From positions 124,001-188,000 of the forward strand of contig WGLS01000001.1 in NCBI GenBank assembly GCA_016125455.1: a stretch of 64,000 nucleotides of DNA, given 5' to 3'. A model generated the notes under the pieces. The model had not been told where the DNA came from and searched no databases. It was given only the letters and a program-made list of their open reading frames with translations. Positions 19,001-26,749 of this stretch are shown here, piece by piece (positions within the stretch are counted from its first letter, which is position 1; the number at the start of each line of letters is the position of its first letter). The DNA comes from Alphaproteobacteria bacterium. Lineage in GTDB: Bacteria > Pseudomonadota > Alphaproteobacteria > Caulobacterales > Parvularculaceae. The position numbers and the translations under genes were made by a program.

Positions 19001-19610
19001 GACGCGCCTTGCCGACCTGGCAGAGGCCGTGGACGATAAAGCGACCGAGGTCGAACTCGGTTATCGACCGGGCGGTGACAGCGAAGCCCTGCTTCGAGGC
19101 CAGACGATCCACGCTCTGTTGGAGGTTCTTCCCGCAGTGGCGCCTACGGAACGGGCGGCAGCGGCGAATAGGCTGGCGGCTCGACTGGCGCCGTCGATGG
19201 CTGTGGCGACACAGCGCCTGTGGGCGCAGGAAGCCTTGGCCGTAGTTGAGGCCCCGGCATTTACGGACGCGTTCGGCCCCGCGGCGCGCGCTGAAGCAGG
19301 GATCGCTGGCGAGCTTGACGGGCCGTCAGGGCCCGTGCGCGTCAGCGGTAGGGTCGATCGCCTGGTCGTGACCCGGGATCGGGTGCTAGTCATAGACTAC
19401 AAGACGAACCGGCCGCCGCCGAAAGAGGCGCAAAACGCCGCCTCGGCTTACCTTGTCCAGATGGGCGCATACGTGGCGCTTCTGAAAAAGGCCTTCCCGG
19501 GTCGCACCGTGTCGGCCGCGCTCGTCTGGACGTACGAAGCGAGGTTGATGCCGCTGCCGGAGGAGCTCATCACCGCTGCGCTAGAACAAGCGCTGGCAAG
19601 GACAAGGTAA
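16038..19610 (+). CDS. addA: double-strand break repair helicase-nuclease AddA
   Basis: A 1190-residue UvrD/RecB-type helicase with a C-terminal nuclease. Walker A is SANAGSGKTRVL near residue 30, and motif II appears as LLDEAQDTSPAAW. Motif III is AVGDKKQSIYSFQGAD, and motifs V/VI are VTTVHKAKGQEA and YVAATRARDRLY. The nuclease motif is VLVIDYKTNRPPP. It forms the AddAB end-resection complex. GTG 16038 is selected because it overlaps the addB stop and begins just ahead of conserved sequence; the longer in-frame start at 15996 would lie inside addB. A Gly/Arg-rich low-complexity patch near residues 194-210 (RGAGGGASSGHGRK) is unusual. Confidence 0.95.
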   Translation: MTSLAFERTLSAQRTAADPATSAFVSANAGSGKTRVLTNRVARLLLAGAPPDRILCITFTRAAAAEMSDRLFNLLGEWALMGDDDLRQALHELDPAMTPSFASTDFGRARRLFAQALETPGGLKIQTIHSFCQALLARFPMEAGLAPGFSVLEEADEARMKREAVNAVAANAAAQPDGEIAAAINRLGQRGAGGGASSGHGRKPSGVRDVVEAALGAPAFRDALTDPDYARKLLDRLGESAARAPDDIYRQIIDAISPVDMARLAEALRNGKKTAVERGEALADFEKKIGWRQRLAVLEAAFAIKSGEWADKFIDADAKKFDQGSDAIATRLKADLKLMTEMRRGAQTFADACALALVVRAASHEYETAKASGAHLDFDDLIHHAQNLLADKERAAWVMYKLDQGLEHILLDEAQDTSPAAWRVIEAPLGEFFVGAGQDRKSNLARTFFAVGDKKQSIYSFQGADAQLFNEKLVDLGKKIEGAGANFQSVDLTLSFRTTAPILAFVDAIFVDRAARQGLTDDLDLRHEPYRQAEPGLVEIWPLTPAIEEPEYEPWDAPLDAMTTASRERRLALAVAEKVTALLAGADTPDGSGGRRDLRPSDVMILVQSRGPVFAETIRALTAAGVPTAGADVLDLVDDQGVLDLMAFARAAISDADDLALAEVLKSPLFGANDELLFKIAYGRKGTLRRALKDACENGFAPEEWTVRFETARAIGRREGPFAFLTHVLDAGMPTGRARLLGRLGAPAREPIEALVGQAIAYERTEARSLRGFVSWIGARGAKVKREADQADDVVKVTTVHKAKGQEAPIVFVLETNKKPRLRHDRLPLSGGAANAPVDLPTPEKANMNELIDKAKTSADVLAYDEYRRLLYVAATRARDRLYLCGVAPKNGTSHDGDPARQTWDAHARGAFDVLKSRPGESSLSENAGRLWDLPILRFGSPTLVKEPDAATDANRPSTMSICQQAKTAPAFLFASPAPERPPLRLSPTRLADLAEAVDDKATEVELGYRPGGDSEALLRGQTIHALLEVLPAVAPTERAAAANRLAARLAPSMAVATQRLWAQEALAVVEAPAFTDAFGPAARAEAGIAGELDGPSGPVRVSGRVDRLVVTRDRVLVIDYKTNRPPPKEAQNAASAYLVQMGAYVALLKKAFPGRTVSAALVWTYEARLMPLPEELITAALEQALARTR

Positions 19611-19733
19611 GGCGGCGCAAGCCCGCACGATTGCGCGAGCCTGGGGCGCACCCGCTTGACCTGAACTACGCTCGTCTTACTTCGCCTCCGAACGCCGCCT
19701 ATGGTGCGGCAAGGTTAGGAAAGGAGCCGAACC

Positions 19734-20063
19734 ATGGCGACCAAGAAAGTGACCGACGCGTCCTTCGACGCAGACGTCGTATCATCCGATAAGCCGGTCA
19801 TCGTCGATTTCTGGGCCGAATGGTGCGGTCCCTGCCGCCAGATCGGGCCGGCCCTCGAAGAACTCGCCGCCCAGTACGACGGCAAGGTGACGATCGCGAA
19901 GATCAACATCGACGAGAATCCCGAGACGCCTGGCAAGTTTGGCGTACGCGGCATTCCGACGCTCATGGTCTTCAAGGGCGGTGAACTTCGCTCGACCAAG
20001 GTCGGCGCTGCGCCGAAATCGGACCTTGAAGCGTGGATCCGTAAGGAAACCGGCGTCGCTTAG
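19734..20063 (+). CDS. trxA: thioredoxin 1
   Basis: A 109-residue classical thioredoxin. The redox-active WCGPC motif (Cys31, Cys34) is in [14 protein letters not shown]. The cis-Pro loop is [12 protein letters not shown], and the buried Asp in VDFWAEW is kept. It reduces cytoplasmic disulphides, ribonucleotide reductase and PAPS reductase. A clear AAAGGAG ribosome-binding site sits 8 bp upstream. It follows addA by about 120 bp, the usual alphaproteobacterial order, and ends at a strong terminator. Confidence 0.97.
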   Translation: MATKKVTDASFDADVVSSDKPVIVDFWAEWCGPCRQIGPALEELAAQYDGKVTIAKINIDENPETPGKFGVRGIPTLMVFKGGELRSTKVGAAPKSDLEAWIRKETGVA

Positions 20064-20092
20064 TCGACGCTCAACAGCAATTGCATGTCCAT

Positions 20093-20122
20093 CGCCCGGC
20101 ATCTCGCCGGGCGCTTTTTTTT
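20093..20122 (+). terminator. Rho-independent terminator after trxA
   Basis: An 8-bp perfect stem CGCCCGGC / GCCGGGCG with a 5-nt loop is followed by C and then eight T. It lies 30 bp past the trxA stop and closes the tsaE-to-trxA transcript. Confidence 0.93.
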
Positions 20123-20169
20123 GGCCGCGTCCCTTGGCGACGCGGCGCTGAATATCGTTAACTTGGTGG

Positions 20170-20490
20170 GTGGCAGCGCGAATGACAATCTTGGCAGTCG
20201 CATTGGCGACCTGGTCGACAAGTGCGGCTGCTGGTGCGGTCGACGACGCCTGCGTCCTGAACGGCATTAAGCTCGCTGGCGCGGTGGAGGTCGTGGACAG
20301 TTTCCCGGATTTCAAGGTTCAGGTGGTGACGAGCTTCCCCGACCTGAAAGTCATGATGGTGGACAGCTTTGCCGATGAATGCGGCGAATGGAAACGCGTC
20401 GACGCCTTCCCCGACTTCAGGATCCAGTTCGTGGAGAGTTTTTCAGACCTAAAAATCCAGTATGTGAACAGTTTTCCAGGCGTTCCCTGA
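20170..20490 (+). CDS. secreted 11-residue-repeat protein, 7(1) septoil-knot-like
   Basis: A 106-residue protein with a signal peptide (about 1-21, ending STSAAAG) and a mature part that is almost entirely an 11-residue repeat. Units run VVDSFPDFKVQ (41-51), VVTSFPDLKVM, MVDSFADECGEWK, RVDAFPDFRIQ, FVESFSDLKIQ and YVNSFPG (98-104). Two Cys, 28 and 71, could form one disulphide. From memory this pattern, including the central ECGEW insert, matches a family annotated as 7(1) septoil knot domain, a short beta-rich chain predicted to form a seven-crossing torus knot. Function is unknown. The start is GTG 20170, which gives the signal peptide an Arg; ATG 20182 is the alternative. It stands alone after the trxA terminator. 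Confidence 0.75.
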   Translation: MAARMTILAVALATWSTSAAAGAVDDACVLNGIKLAGAVEVVDSFPDFKVQVVTSFPDLKVMMVDSFADECGEWKRVDAFPDFRIQFVESFSDLKIQYVNSFPGVP

Positions 20491-20525
20491 TTTCCTGCCG
20501 TTCCCTGAGAAACCGGTCGTTTCGG

Positions 20526-21164
20526 CTAGTCGAGAAATTTTGTCTTCCCGTTCCCTTTGACTTTCTCGCAACGCGTCAGCTGCGTCTCGTAACGCAACGT
20601 CGTCGCGGCAACGGATCGCGCTGCAGCCTTCACGCCAGGCTTGTCGCGATAGGTTGCCCTGGCGTAACCGCCCCAGCCTTCATGGTAGGCGAGGTACTGG
20701 CCGTAAGCGTCGGTCACGGCGACGCCATTTCGACCGGCTGTTTCGCGCACATGCCAGGCGACAAAGTTCGCCGCATCCTTGAAGTCATCCCTTTCCGCGC
20801 CGTTGTTGCCGCTGATCTGGCGGTAGCCATCCCATGTCTGGTCAATCGCCTGAGCATAACCGCGCGCAGAAGACAGGCGACGACCCGGAAAAATGAACAA
20901 TAAGCTGCGCCGTGACGGCTTTGCGTCGCCATCGAAGCCGCTCTCTTGGCGAATAATGGCCATCTGCAGGGATTTCGGCGCGCCCCAGCGGTATTGGGCG
21001 TCGCGCGTGGCGCGATACCAACTTCGGTTCTCCTTGAAAATCGAACAGATATTGTCCGGGTTAGCGGGGGGCAACGTTGTGCAACCAGCCAGAAGAACTA
21101 CTGAAAGGAATGCGCAGAGGCCGCCTGCCGCTTTTGTCAGTCGACCAGAATGAGCGCTAATCAT
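20526..21164 (-). CDS. SLT-type lytic transglycosylase lipoprotein
   Basis: A 212-residue lipoprotein: the signal ends at LLAGC near residue 28. The SLT (lysozyme-like) domain has the catalytic Glu in MAIIRQESGFDGDA, then ARGYAQAIDQTWDGYR and a late AYHEGWGGYARATY block. It should cleave peptidoglycan with formation of 1,6-anhydromuramoyl ends in the periplasm. A GGGAG ribosome-binding site precedes the ATG. Products of this enzyme class are what the amgK-murU recycling genes upstream can consume, though no direct genetic link is visible. It converges with the knot-like gene. Confidence 0.88.
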   Translation of the reverse strand: MISAHSGRLTKAAGGLCAFLSVVLLAGCTTLPPANPDNICSIFKENRSWYRATRDAQYRWGAPKSLQMAIIRQESGFDGDAKPSRRSLLFIFPGRRLSSARGYAQAIDQTWDGYRQISGNNGAERDDFKDAANFVAWHVRETAGRNGVAVTDAYGQYLAYHEGWGGYARATYRDKPGVKAAARSVAATTLRYETQLTRCEKVKGNGKTKFLD

Positions 21165-21860
21165 TCCAACTCCCTGATTTTAGCACGTTTGTCCAAAAAC
21201 GTCGCATACGTCGAATTTCACTTCGCGACTGGGAAAGGACTCTGTTACTTTCTAACAGAAAAGCGGCGTTTCGACGGCGAAGTGACGGAAAGTTTACGGG
21301 CAGCGCGTCTACTCGCGAGCATGGCGGTTCTGGACGGGCAACTTGCCCCGTCACGTCGCGTTGATCGCCAAGAACGCTACGCCGGCCAGACGGGCCATTG
21401 CGGCGGACGATCCCGCGCGCTGCAGGCGGCCAGGATCGGCGATGACGCGACGGTTAACGAAGACGGCGCTTCGCGTCCGTCGACGCCAAATCTGACCGCG
21501 TCAAAAAAAGTTATCGAACAGCGGGATCGCAGCAATGGCGGGCGTTTCCGGGCTTTTTTGGATGCGCCCATCGAACAGGATTCCGGTCCCTTTAGTATGG
21601 GCGCAACTGGACGACGGCGACGGGACGAAATGACGGCGGGCTGGGCGGCGACGAAATGTGGCGCCCGGCTTGCGACACGATACCACGAGGACGCGGAACA
21701 AGGGTCGACATGGGACTTTTTTCCGCGACGATAGGACGAGGCGACGATGCGGATCGGACAAAAGCACTTATCTTAGTCCGGTACGCAACCAGCGGGGCGA
21801 AGGGCGGCGAGCGTGCGTCACGGCGCGCGCATCGCGAGTAACAGAGCGAGCGGTGAGACC
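21165..21860. other. intergenic region upstream of prkA
   Basis: Nearly 700 bp lie between the lytic transglycosylase start and prkA. No reading frame resembles a protein family. One perfect dyad, CTGTTA-CTTTC-TAACAG at 21242-21258, stands out and lies about 80 bp upstream of the transglycosylase start. The long leader suggests regulated expression of the prkA operon, but I could not identify a convincing sigma-factor box. Confidence 0.55.
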
Positions 21861-23810
21861 ATGAGCGGCGACAATCTGGACGTATTCGACCTTTTTGCAG
21901 AGAACTACGTGAAGGCGAAACAGGAGGCGATGAGCCTTCGCGATTACCTTCTCGCAGCGCGCGACGATCCGATGATGTACGCATCGGCGGCGGAACGCAT
22001 GGTCGCGGCGATCGGGACTTCGACGCTGATCGACACCTCGAAGGACCCAAGGCTCTCGCGAATATTCTTTAATCGGACGATCCGTCGATACAAGGCCTTT
22101 GAAGGTTTCTACGGAATGGAGGACACGATCGAACGGATCGTTTCCTATTTCCGGCACGCGGCCCAGGGCCTCGAAGAGAAGCGCCAGATTCTCTATCTTC
22201 TCGGCCCTGTGGGCGGCGGCAAGTCGTCGCTCGCCGAACGCCTGAAGGATCTGATGGAGGAGAATCCGATCTACATCCTCAAGGCGGGAAGGGAGATTTC
22301 GCCGGTTTTCGAAAGCCCGCTTGGACTGTTCCAGTCCGATGACCTCAGGAACCTCCTTGAGGAAAAGTATGGGATTGAGAAGCGCCGCCTGAACGGCATG
22401 ATGAGCCCCTGGGCGGTAAAGCGGCTCGACGAATTCGGCGGCGATATCTCGAAATTCGAGGTCGTGAAGGTCTTCCCATCGAAGTTGCGCCAAATCGCAG
22501 TCGCCAAGACCGAACCCGGTGACGAGAACAATCAGGACATTTCGGCTCTGGTCGGCAAGGTCGACATCCGGAAGCTGGAGCATTTCAGCCAAGACGACAG
22601 CGACGCCTACTCCTATTCAGGCGGCCTGTGCCGCGCGAACCAGGGCCTTCTGGAATTCGTCGAGATGTTCAAAGCGCCAATCAAGGTGCTGCACCCGCTA
22701 CTGACGGCGACGCAGGAGGGCAACTACGTCGGCACCGAAGCGCTCGGGCCGATCCCGTTCCAGGGAACAATCCTTGCTCACTCTAACGAGAGCGAGTGGC
22801 AAGCCTTCCGCAACAACAAGAATAACGAGGCGTTTCTCGACCGGATCTCCGTCATCAAGGTGCCCTACTCGCTGCGGGTCACGGAAGAACGAAAAATCTA
22901 CGAAAAGCTGCTCGCAAGCTCCGAGCTTGCCGAAGCGTCGTGCGCCCCGGAAACGCTGGGCCTTCTTGCCCGCTTTTCAGTGCTTACCCGCCTGCGGGAG
23001 CACGAAAACTCGAACCTTTACTCCAAGCTCCGGGTTTATGACGGCGAAAGGCTGAAGGACTCCGATCCCAAGGCAAAGACCCTGCAGGAATACAAGGACG
23101 CCGCCGGCGTCGATGAAGGCATGGACGGCATCTCGACGCGCTTCGCCTACAAAGTGCTGTCGGAAACATTCAATTTTGACACGGACGAAGTGGCCGCCGA
23201 TCCCGTGCACATGATGTACGTGCTGGAGCAGGCGATCAAGCGCGAACAGTTCCCAGAAGAAGTTGAAAAAAAGTATCTCGACTTCATCAAGTCCGAGCTG
23301 TCCGCACGCTATGCTGACTTTATTGGCAAGGAGATTCAGAAAGCTTATCTCGAAAGCTACTCAGAGTACGGCCAGAACCTCTTCGACCGCTACATTGCCT
23401 ATGCTGACGCGTGGATTGAAGACCAGGACTTCAAGGATCCCGACACCGGCCAGCTTCTCGACCGGGGGACGCTCGACGCGGAACTGTCGAAGATCGAGAA
23501 GCCAGCCGGCATCGCCAACCCGAAGGACTTCCGTAATGAGGTCGTCAAGTTCGCCTTGCGCGCCCGCGCCAATAATGATGGCAACAACCCATCCTGGACG
23601 AGCTATGAAAAACTCCGCAACGTGATCGAAAAGCGGATGTTCAGCCAGGTGGAGGACCTGTTGCCGGTCATCTCCTTCGACTCCAAGAAAGATTCGGAGA
23701 CAGAGAAGAAACACGACGACTTCGTCGACCGGATGACCGAGCGCGGCTACACCCCGCGCCAAGTCCGCCGCCTCGTCGAGTGGTACATGCGGGTGAACAA
23801 GGCGGGGTGA
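21861..23810 (+). CDS. prkA: PrkA family serine protein kinase / AAA+ protein
   Basis: A 649-residue PrkA (YeaG-like). The AAA-type P-loop GPVGGGKSSLAERL sits near residue 113 after the conserved FNRTIRRYKAFEGFYGMEDTIERIV. ALGPIPFQGTILAHSNESEW and the C-terminal kinase-like region with YTPRQVRRLVEWYM follow. In E. coli YeaG acts with YeaH in adaptation to nitrogen starvation; in Bacillus PrkA works in sporulation regulation. Start ATG 21861 (MSGDNLDVFD) matches the family. It opens a co-directional group with yeaH and spoVR, but here two extra genes are interposed. Confidence 0.95.
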   Translation: MSGDNLDVFDLFAENYVKAKQEAMSLRDYLLAARDDPMMYASAAERMVAAIGTSTLIDTSKDPRLSRIFFNRTIRRYKAFEGFYGMEDTIERIVSYFRHAAQGLEEKRQILYLLGPVGGGKSSLAERLKDLMEENPIYILKAGREISPVFESPLGLFQSDDLRNLLEEKYGIEKRRLNGMMSPWAVKRLDEFGGDISKFEVVKVFPSKLRQIAVAKTEPGDENNQDISALVGKVDIRKLEHFSQDDSDAYSYSGGLCRANQGLLEFVEMFKAPIKVLHPLLTATQEGNYVGTEALGPIPFQGTILAHSNESEWQAFRNNKNNEAFLDRISVIKVPYSLRVTEERKIYEKLLASSELAEASCAPETLGLLARFSVLTRLREHENSNLYSKLRVYDGERLKDSDPKAKTLQEYKDAAGVDEGMDGISTRFAYKVLSETFNFDTDEVAADPVHMMYVLEQAIKREQFPEEVEKKYLDFIKSELSARYADFIGKEIQKAYLESYSEYGQNLFDRYIAYADAWIEDQDFKDPDTGQLLDRGTLDAELSKIEKPAGIANPKDFRNEVVKFALRARANNDGNNPSWTSYEKLRNVIEKRMFSQVEDLLPVISFDSKKDSETEKKHDDFVDRMTERGYTPRQVRRLVEWYMRVNKAG

Positions 23811-23826
23811 TGGGTCGCCTTCCCGC

Positions 23827-23928
23827 CATGCTTCGGGACGCCTCGCTGCGCGAGGCGCCTCAGCATGAGGGCCTGGCGAATCAAAGAACTTCGTCCTGAG
23901 GAGCCGCGGAGCGACATCTTGAAGGACG
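23827..23928. repeat. REP-like double-hairpin element between prkA and the small membrane gene
   Basis: Two imperfect palindromes lie side by side. The first has outer arms CATGCT/AGCATG (23827-23832, 23862-23867) around an 8-bp stem CGCCTCGC/GCGAGGCG with a TGC loop. The second has arms CGTCCT/AGGACG (23892-23897, 23923-23928). The wording (TCCTGAGGAGC, CATGAGG) is typical of dispersed extragenic palindromes in alphaproteobacteria. No other copy was noticed in this window. Confidence 0.7.
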
Positions 23929-23941
23929 GAGGAACGCGTTG

Positions 23942-24172
23942 ATGAGTAAAGAGGTTTTCAGAGAAAGAACGCCTGTCCTCACCCTGATCAGCTTGTCCGG
24001 GTTCATCGGACTGCTGGGAGCCTGCGTTGTCGGCGCAGATCAAGTGTTAAAGCGTGGTGGCGTCCAAACCTCTGATGCGCCGATGTTAGTTGGCTATTTC
24101 GCGATCATCATGCTTGTTGTGTTCTTTGGCGCTCGCGCGATGGAATGGGCGCAAAGCAAAGGCGAAAAATGA
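23942..24172 (+). CDS. small two-helix membrane protein coupled to yeaH
   Basis: A 76-residue protein with two predicted membrane helices: LTLISLSGFIGLLGACVVGA (about 12-31) and MLVGYFAIIMLVVFFGARAM (about 47-66). Both ends are charged. I do not recognise a family. Evidence that it is real: its TGA stop overlaps the yeaH start as ATGA, a GGAGG (23928-23932) lies 9 bp before the ATG, and the hydrophobic pattern is coherent. A membrane anchor or regulator for the cytoplasmic PrkA/YeaH complex would fit the position, but that is inference only. The ribosome-binding site abuts the REP-like element. Confidence 0.72.
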   Translation: MSKEVFRERTPVLTLISLSGFIGLLGACVVGADQVLKRGGVQTSDAPMLVGYFAIIMLVVFFGARAMEWAQSKGEK

Positions 24173-25491
24173 ACTCCTTCCACTTCATCGACCGGCGCAA
24201 GAACCCAAAGGGCAAGTCCCTCGGCAATCGCCAGCGTTTCCTGAAAAGGGCGAAGTCCCAGATCAAGGATGCGGTGAACAAGTCCCTGCGCGATCGGTCC
24301 CTGAAGGATCTCGACAAGGGCGAGAAAATCACCATCCCGACGAAATCGACAAAGGAGCCTCGCTTTCGCCTCGATCCGGAGACTGGCGAGCGGCAGTGGG
24401 TCAACCCAGGCAATAAGCAGTTCTCGGAGGGCGACCGGCTGAAGAAACCGCCGAAGGGCGGCGGACGCGGGCGCGGCAAGGACGCGAGCGACAGCGGCGA
24501 TGCAGAAGACTCGTTTCAATTTACGCTGACCCAGGACGAGTTCCTCGACATCTTTTTCGAGGACCTCGAATTGCCGAACCTCGTCAAGCGGTCGCTCAAG
24601 GAGATCAAGTCAACGGCCTACAAGCGCGCGGGCATCACGGTCGCCGGGTCGCCAACCAACCTCAATCTCGTGCGCACGATGCGCAACGCCCACGGCAGGC
24701 GGCTTGCTCTCGGACGGCCGTCAACAAAAGAAATGAACGCGCTGAAGGAGCGGCTTTTCGAACTGGAACGGAATTACTCGCCCTCCGAGGAAGAGATCGC
24801 CGAAAAGAAAGCGATCTTGATCCGACTGGAGGAAATGGAGGCGAGGCGCCGCTGGGCCCCCTACATTGATCCGCTGGACGTGCGCTACAACGCCTTTGAG
24901 CCCTCGCCGGTGAAGACGACCGCGGCGGTCATGTTCTGCCTGATGGACGTTTCCGGCTCCATGGGCGAGCGCGAGAAAGACCTCGCCAAGCGGTTCTACA
25001 TGCTGCTCTATCTGTTCCTGAAGCGGCGGTACGAGCAAGTGGAGGTTGTGTTCATTCGGCATACCCACCATGCGGAGGAAGTCGACGAAGAAACATTCTT
25101 CTACTCGCGGCAGTCGGGCGGCACTGTTGTCTCCACCGCCCTGGAGAAGATGCTTGAGGTGCAAAAGGACCGCTTCCCCGCCGGCGAATGGAACATCTAT
25201 GTCGCTCAGGCATCAGACGGTTACACGCAGGGCGGCGACGCCAAGCGCTGCGTCGAGCTCCTGTCGGACGACGTGATGCCGATCGTTCAGTACTACGCCT
25301 ATATTGAAATCCTTGACGAACGAGAGCTGGAGGTCTTCTCCGATGCGGATACGGGCGCCGAGCTCTGGCGCGCCTATCGTTCATTCGCGCCACAGTTCCG
25401 GCATTTCGCTCAAACCCGCATCGCCCGGCCCCAGGACATTTTCCCAGTATTCCGCGAGCTTTTCGCCAAGGGAAGCAAGGAGGCTGCGTGA
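24169..25491 (+). CDS. yeaH: YeaH/YhbH family (DUF444) VWA protein
   Basis: A 440-residue DUF444 protein. The basic N-terminus FIDRRKNPKGKSLGNRQRF is family-typical, followed by a Gly/Lys-rich linker. The C-terminal von Willebrand factor A domain has the MIDAS-type motif MDVSGSMGE and then FIRHTHHAEEVDEETFFYSRQSGGTVVSTAL. YeaH works with the PrkA/YeaG kinase in starvation and stress adaptation. The start at 24169 overlaps the stop of the small membrane gene. HMG-CoA reductase begins 82 bp downstream. Confidence 0.94.
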   Translation: MNSFHFIDRRKNPKGKSLGNRQRFLKRAKSQIKDAVNKSLRDRSLKDLDKGEKITIPTKSTKEPRFRLDPETGERQWVNPGNKQFSEGDRLKKPPKGGGRGRGKDASDSGDAEDSFQFTLTQDEFLDIFFEDLELPNLVKRSLKEIKSTAYKRAGITVAGSPTNLNLVRTMRNAHGRRLALGRPSTKEMNALKERLFELERNYSPSEEEIAEKKAILIRLEEMEARRRWAPYIDPLDVRYNAFEPSPVKTTAAVMFCLMDVSGSMGEREKDLAKRFYMLLYLFLKRRYEQVEVVFIRHTHHAEEVDEETFFYSRQSGGTVVSTALEKMLEVQKDRFPAGEWNIYVAQASDGYTQGGDAKRCVELLSDDVMPIVQYYAYIEILDERELEVFSDADTGAELWRAYRSFAPQFRHFAQTRIARPQDIFPVFRELFAKGSKEAA

Positions 25492-25573
25492 TCGAGCCCG
25501 TTAGTCAGCGCGTGGCGTCGATTGCACTGGGTGGTGGGCGATGCGCGCGCGTTGGCGCGACAAGGAGCGGCTG

Positions 25574-26749
25574 ATGACCCAATCGCCACGCGTGCCGCGA
25601 ATCGTCGACAATGACTACACCCGCGACGCAGCGGACATGCGCCGCGCCTTCGCGAGCGAGCGGACGGGCGCCGAGCTGAAACATGTCGCATCCGGAACGA
25701 TCGACCCGGCGACCCTGCCCGGCAATATCGAGAACTTCTTTGGCGTGGCGCAGGTGCCGATGGGCCTCGCCGGCCCGATTCGGATCAATGGCGAACATGC
25801 GCAGGGCGACTTTTACGTGCCGTTGGCGACCACCGAAGGCACGTTGGTCGCCAGCTACAATCGCGGCATGCGCCTGCTTGGCGAAGCGGGCGGCGTCAAG
25901 ACGACGGTCGTCGAGCGCTACATGCAACGCGCGCCAGTCTTTCATTTTTCCGATGCGCGCGAGGCGCGCGCCTTTGGCGAGTGGGTCGAGGCGAATATTG
26001 ATGCGATCCGCGAGGTTGCGGAAGGGACGACGTCCGTCGGCAAGCTGCATCACGTCCAGCGCTTCAACGTCGCGCAGATGTGCTTCCTGCGATTTAACTA
26101 TGAGACCGGTGACGCAGCTGGCCAGAACATGTCCGGCAAGGCGACGTACGCTGCGTGCGAATGGATCAAGGCGAACGCCCCGATGGCGGAGCGATACACC
26201 CTTTCCGGCGCGATCGACACCGACAAGAAACATTCTCAAATGAATATGATGCATTCGCGCGGCGCCCGCGTCGTCGCCGAAGCTGTCATTCCCGACCAGC
26301 TAATGCGCGACCTGATGGGCCCCTCGACGGCGGCGATGTTCCGGGGCCGGCTCGTCTCGAACGTCGGCGGCATGCTGTCAGGCACCGTCAACAATGGCAT
26401 GCACTCTGCGAATGGCCTGACAGCGCTCTTCATCGCCACGGGACAGGACGTGGCGAACATTGCCGAAAGTCATGCCGCGATGACGTTTGTGGAGCTTCTG
26501 GAAAATGGCGACTATTACTGGTCGATCACCATCCCGTCATTGATTGTTGCGACCTATGGCGGCGGCACCGGCCTCGCCACCCAGCGCGAATGCCTTGAAT
26601 TGCTAGGCTGTTATGGCAAGGGCAAGGTGGAGAAGTTCGCGGAGATCTGCGCCGCGACGGTGCTCGCGGGCGAGATTTCCCTCGCCGCTGCGGTGCTCCA
26701 TGGCGACTGGGTCTCGTCCCATGACAAGTATGGAAGGAACCGGCCATGA
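25574..26749 (+). CDS. hydroxymethylglutaryl-CoA reductase
   Basis: A 391-residue HMG-CoA reductase. Signature blocks are ENFFGVAQVPMGLAGPI (53-69), ATTEGTLVASYNRG (85-98), GDAAGQNM (179-186), IATGQDVAN (287-295) and YGGGTGLATQRECLELLG (328-345). The catalytic set is complete: Glu88, Lys218 in TDKKH, Asp292 and His383 in SSHDK. Motif wording is closer to class I (NADPH-type) than to the degradative class II enzymes. The reaction is HMG-CoA to mevalonate, unexpected in an alphaproteobacterium, where isoprenoids normally come from the MEP route. It sits between yeaH and spoVR, has an AAGGAG ribosome-binding site, and its stop overlaps the spoVR start (ATGA). Confidence 0.9.
   Translation: MTQSPRVPRIVDNDYTRDAADMRRAFASERTGAELKHVASGTIDPATLPGNIENFFGVAQVPMGLAGPIRINGEHAQGDFYVPLATTEGTLVASYNRGMRLLGEAGGVKTTVVERYMQRAPVFHFSDAREARAFGEWVEANIDAIREVAEGTTSVGKLHHVQRFNVAQMCFLRFNYETGDAAGQNMSGKATYAACEWIKANAPMAERYTLSGAIDTDKKHSQMNMMHSRGARVVAEAVIPDQLMRDLMGPSTAAMFRGRLVSNVGGMLSGTVNNGMHSANGLTALFIATGQDVANIAESHAAMTFVELLENGDYYWSITIPSLIVATYGGGTGLATQRECLELLGCYGKGKVEKFAEICAATVLAGEISLAAAVLHGDWVSSHDKYGRNRP

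Noticed and set aside
21150-21734. A 194-codon plus-strand open frame upstream of prkA
   Set aside because: Composition is Arg/Ser/Thr-rich without domain pattern, there is no ribosome-binding site, and it overlaps the start of the transglycosylase gene.
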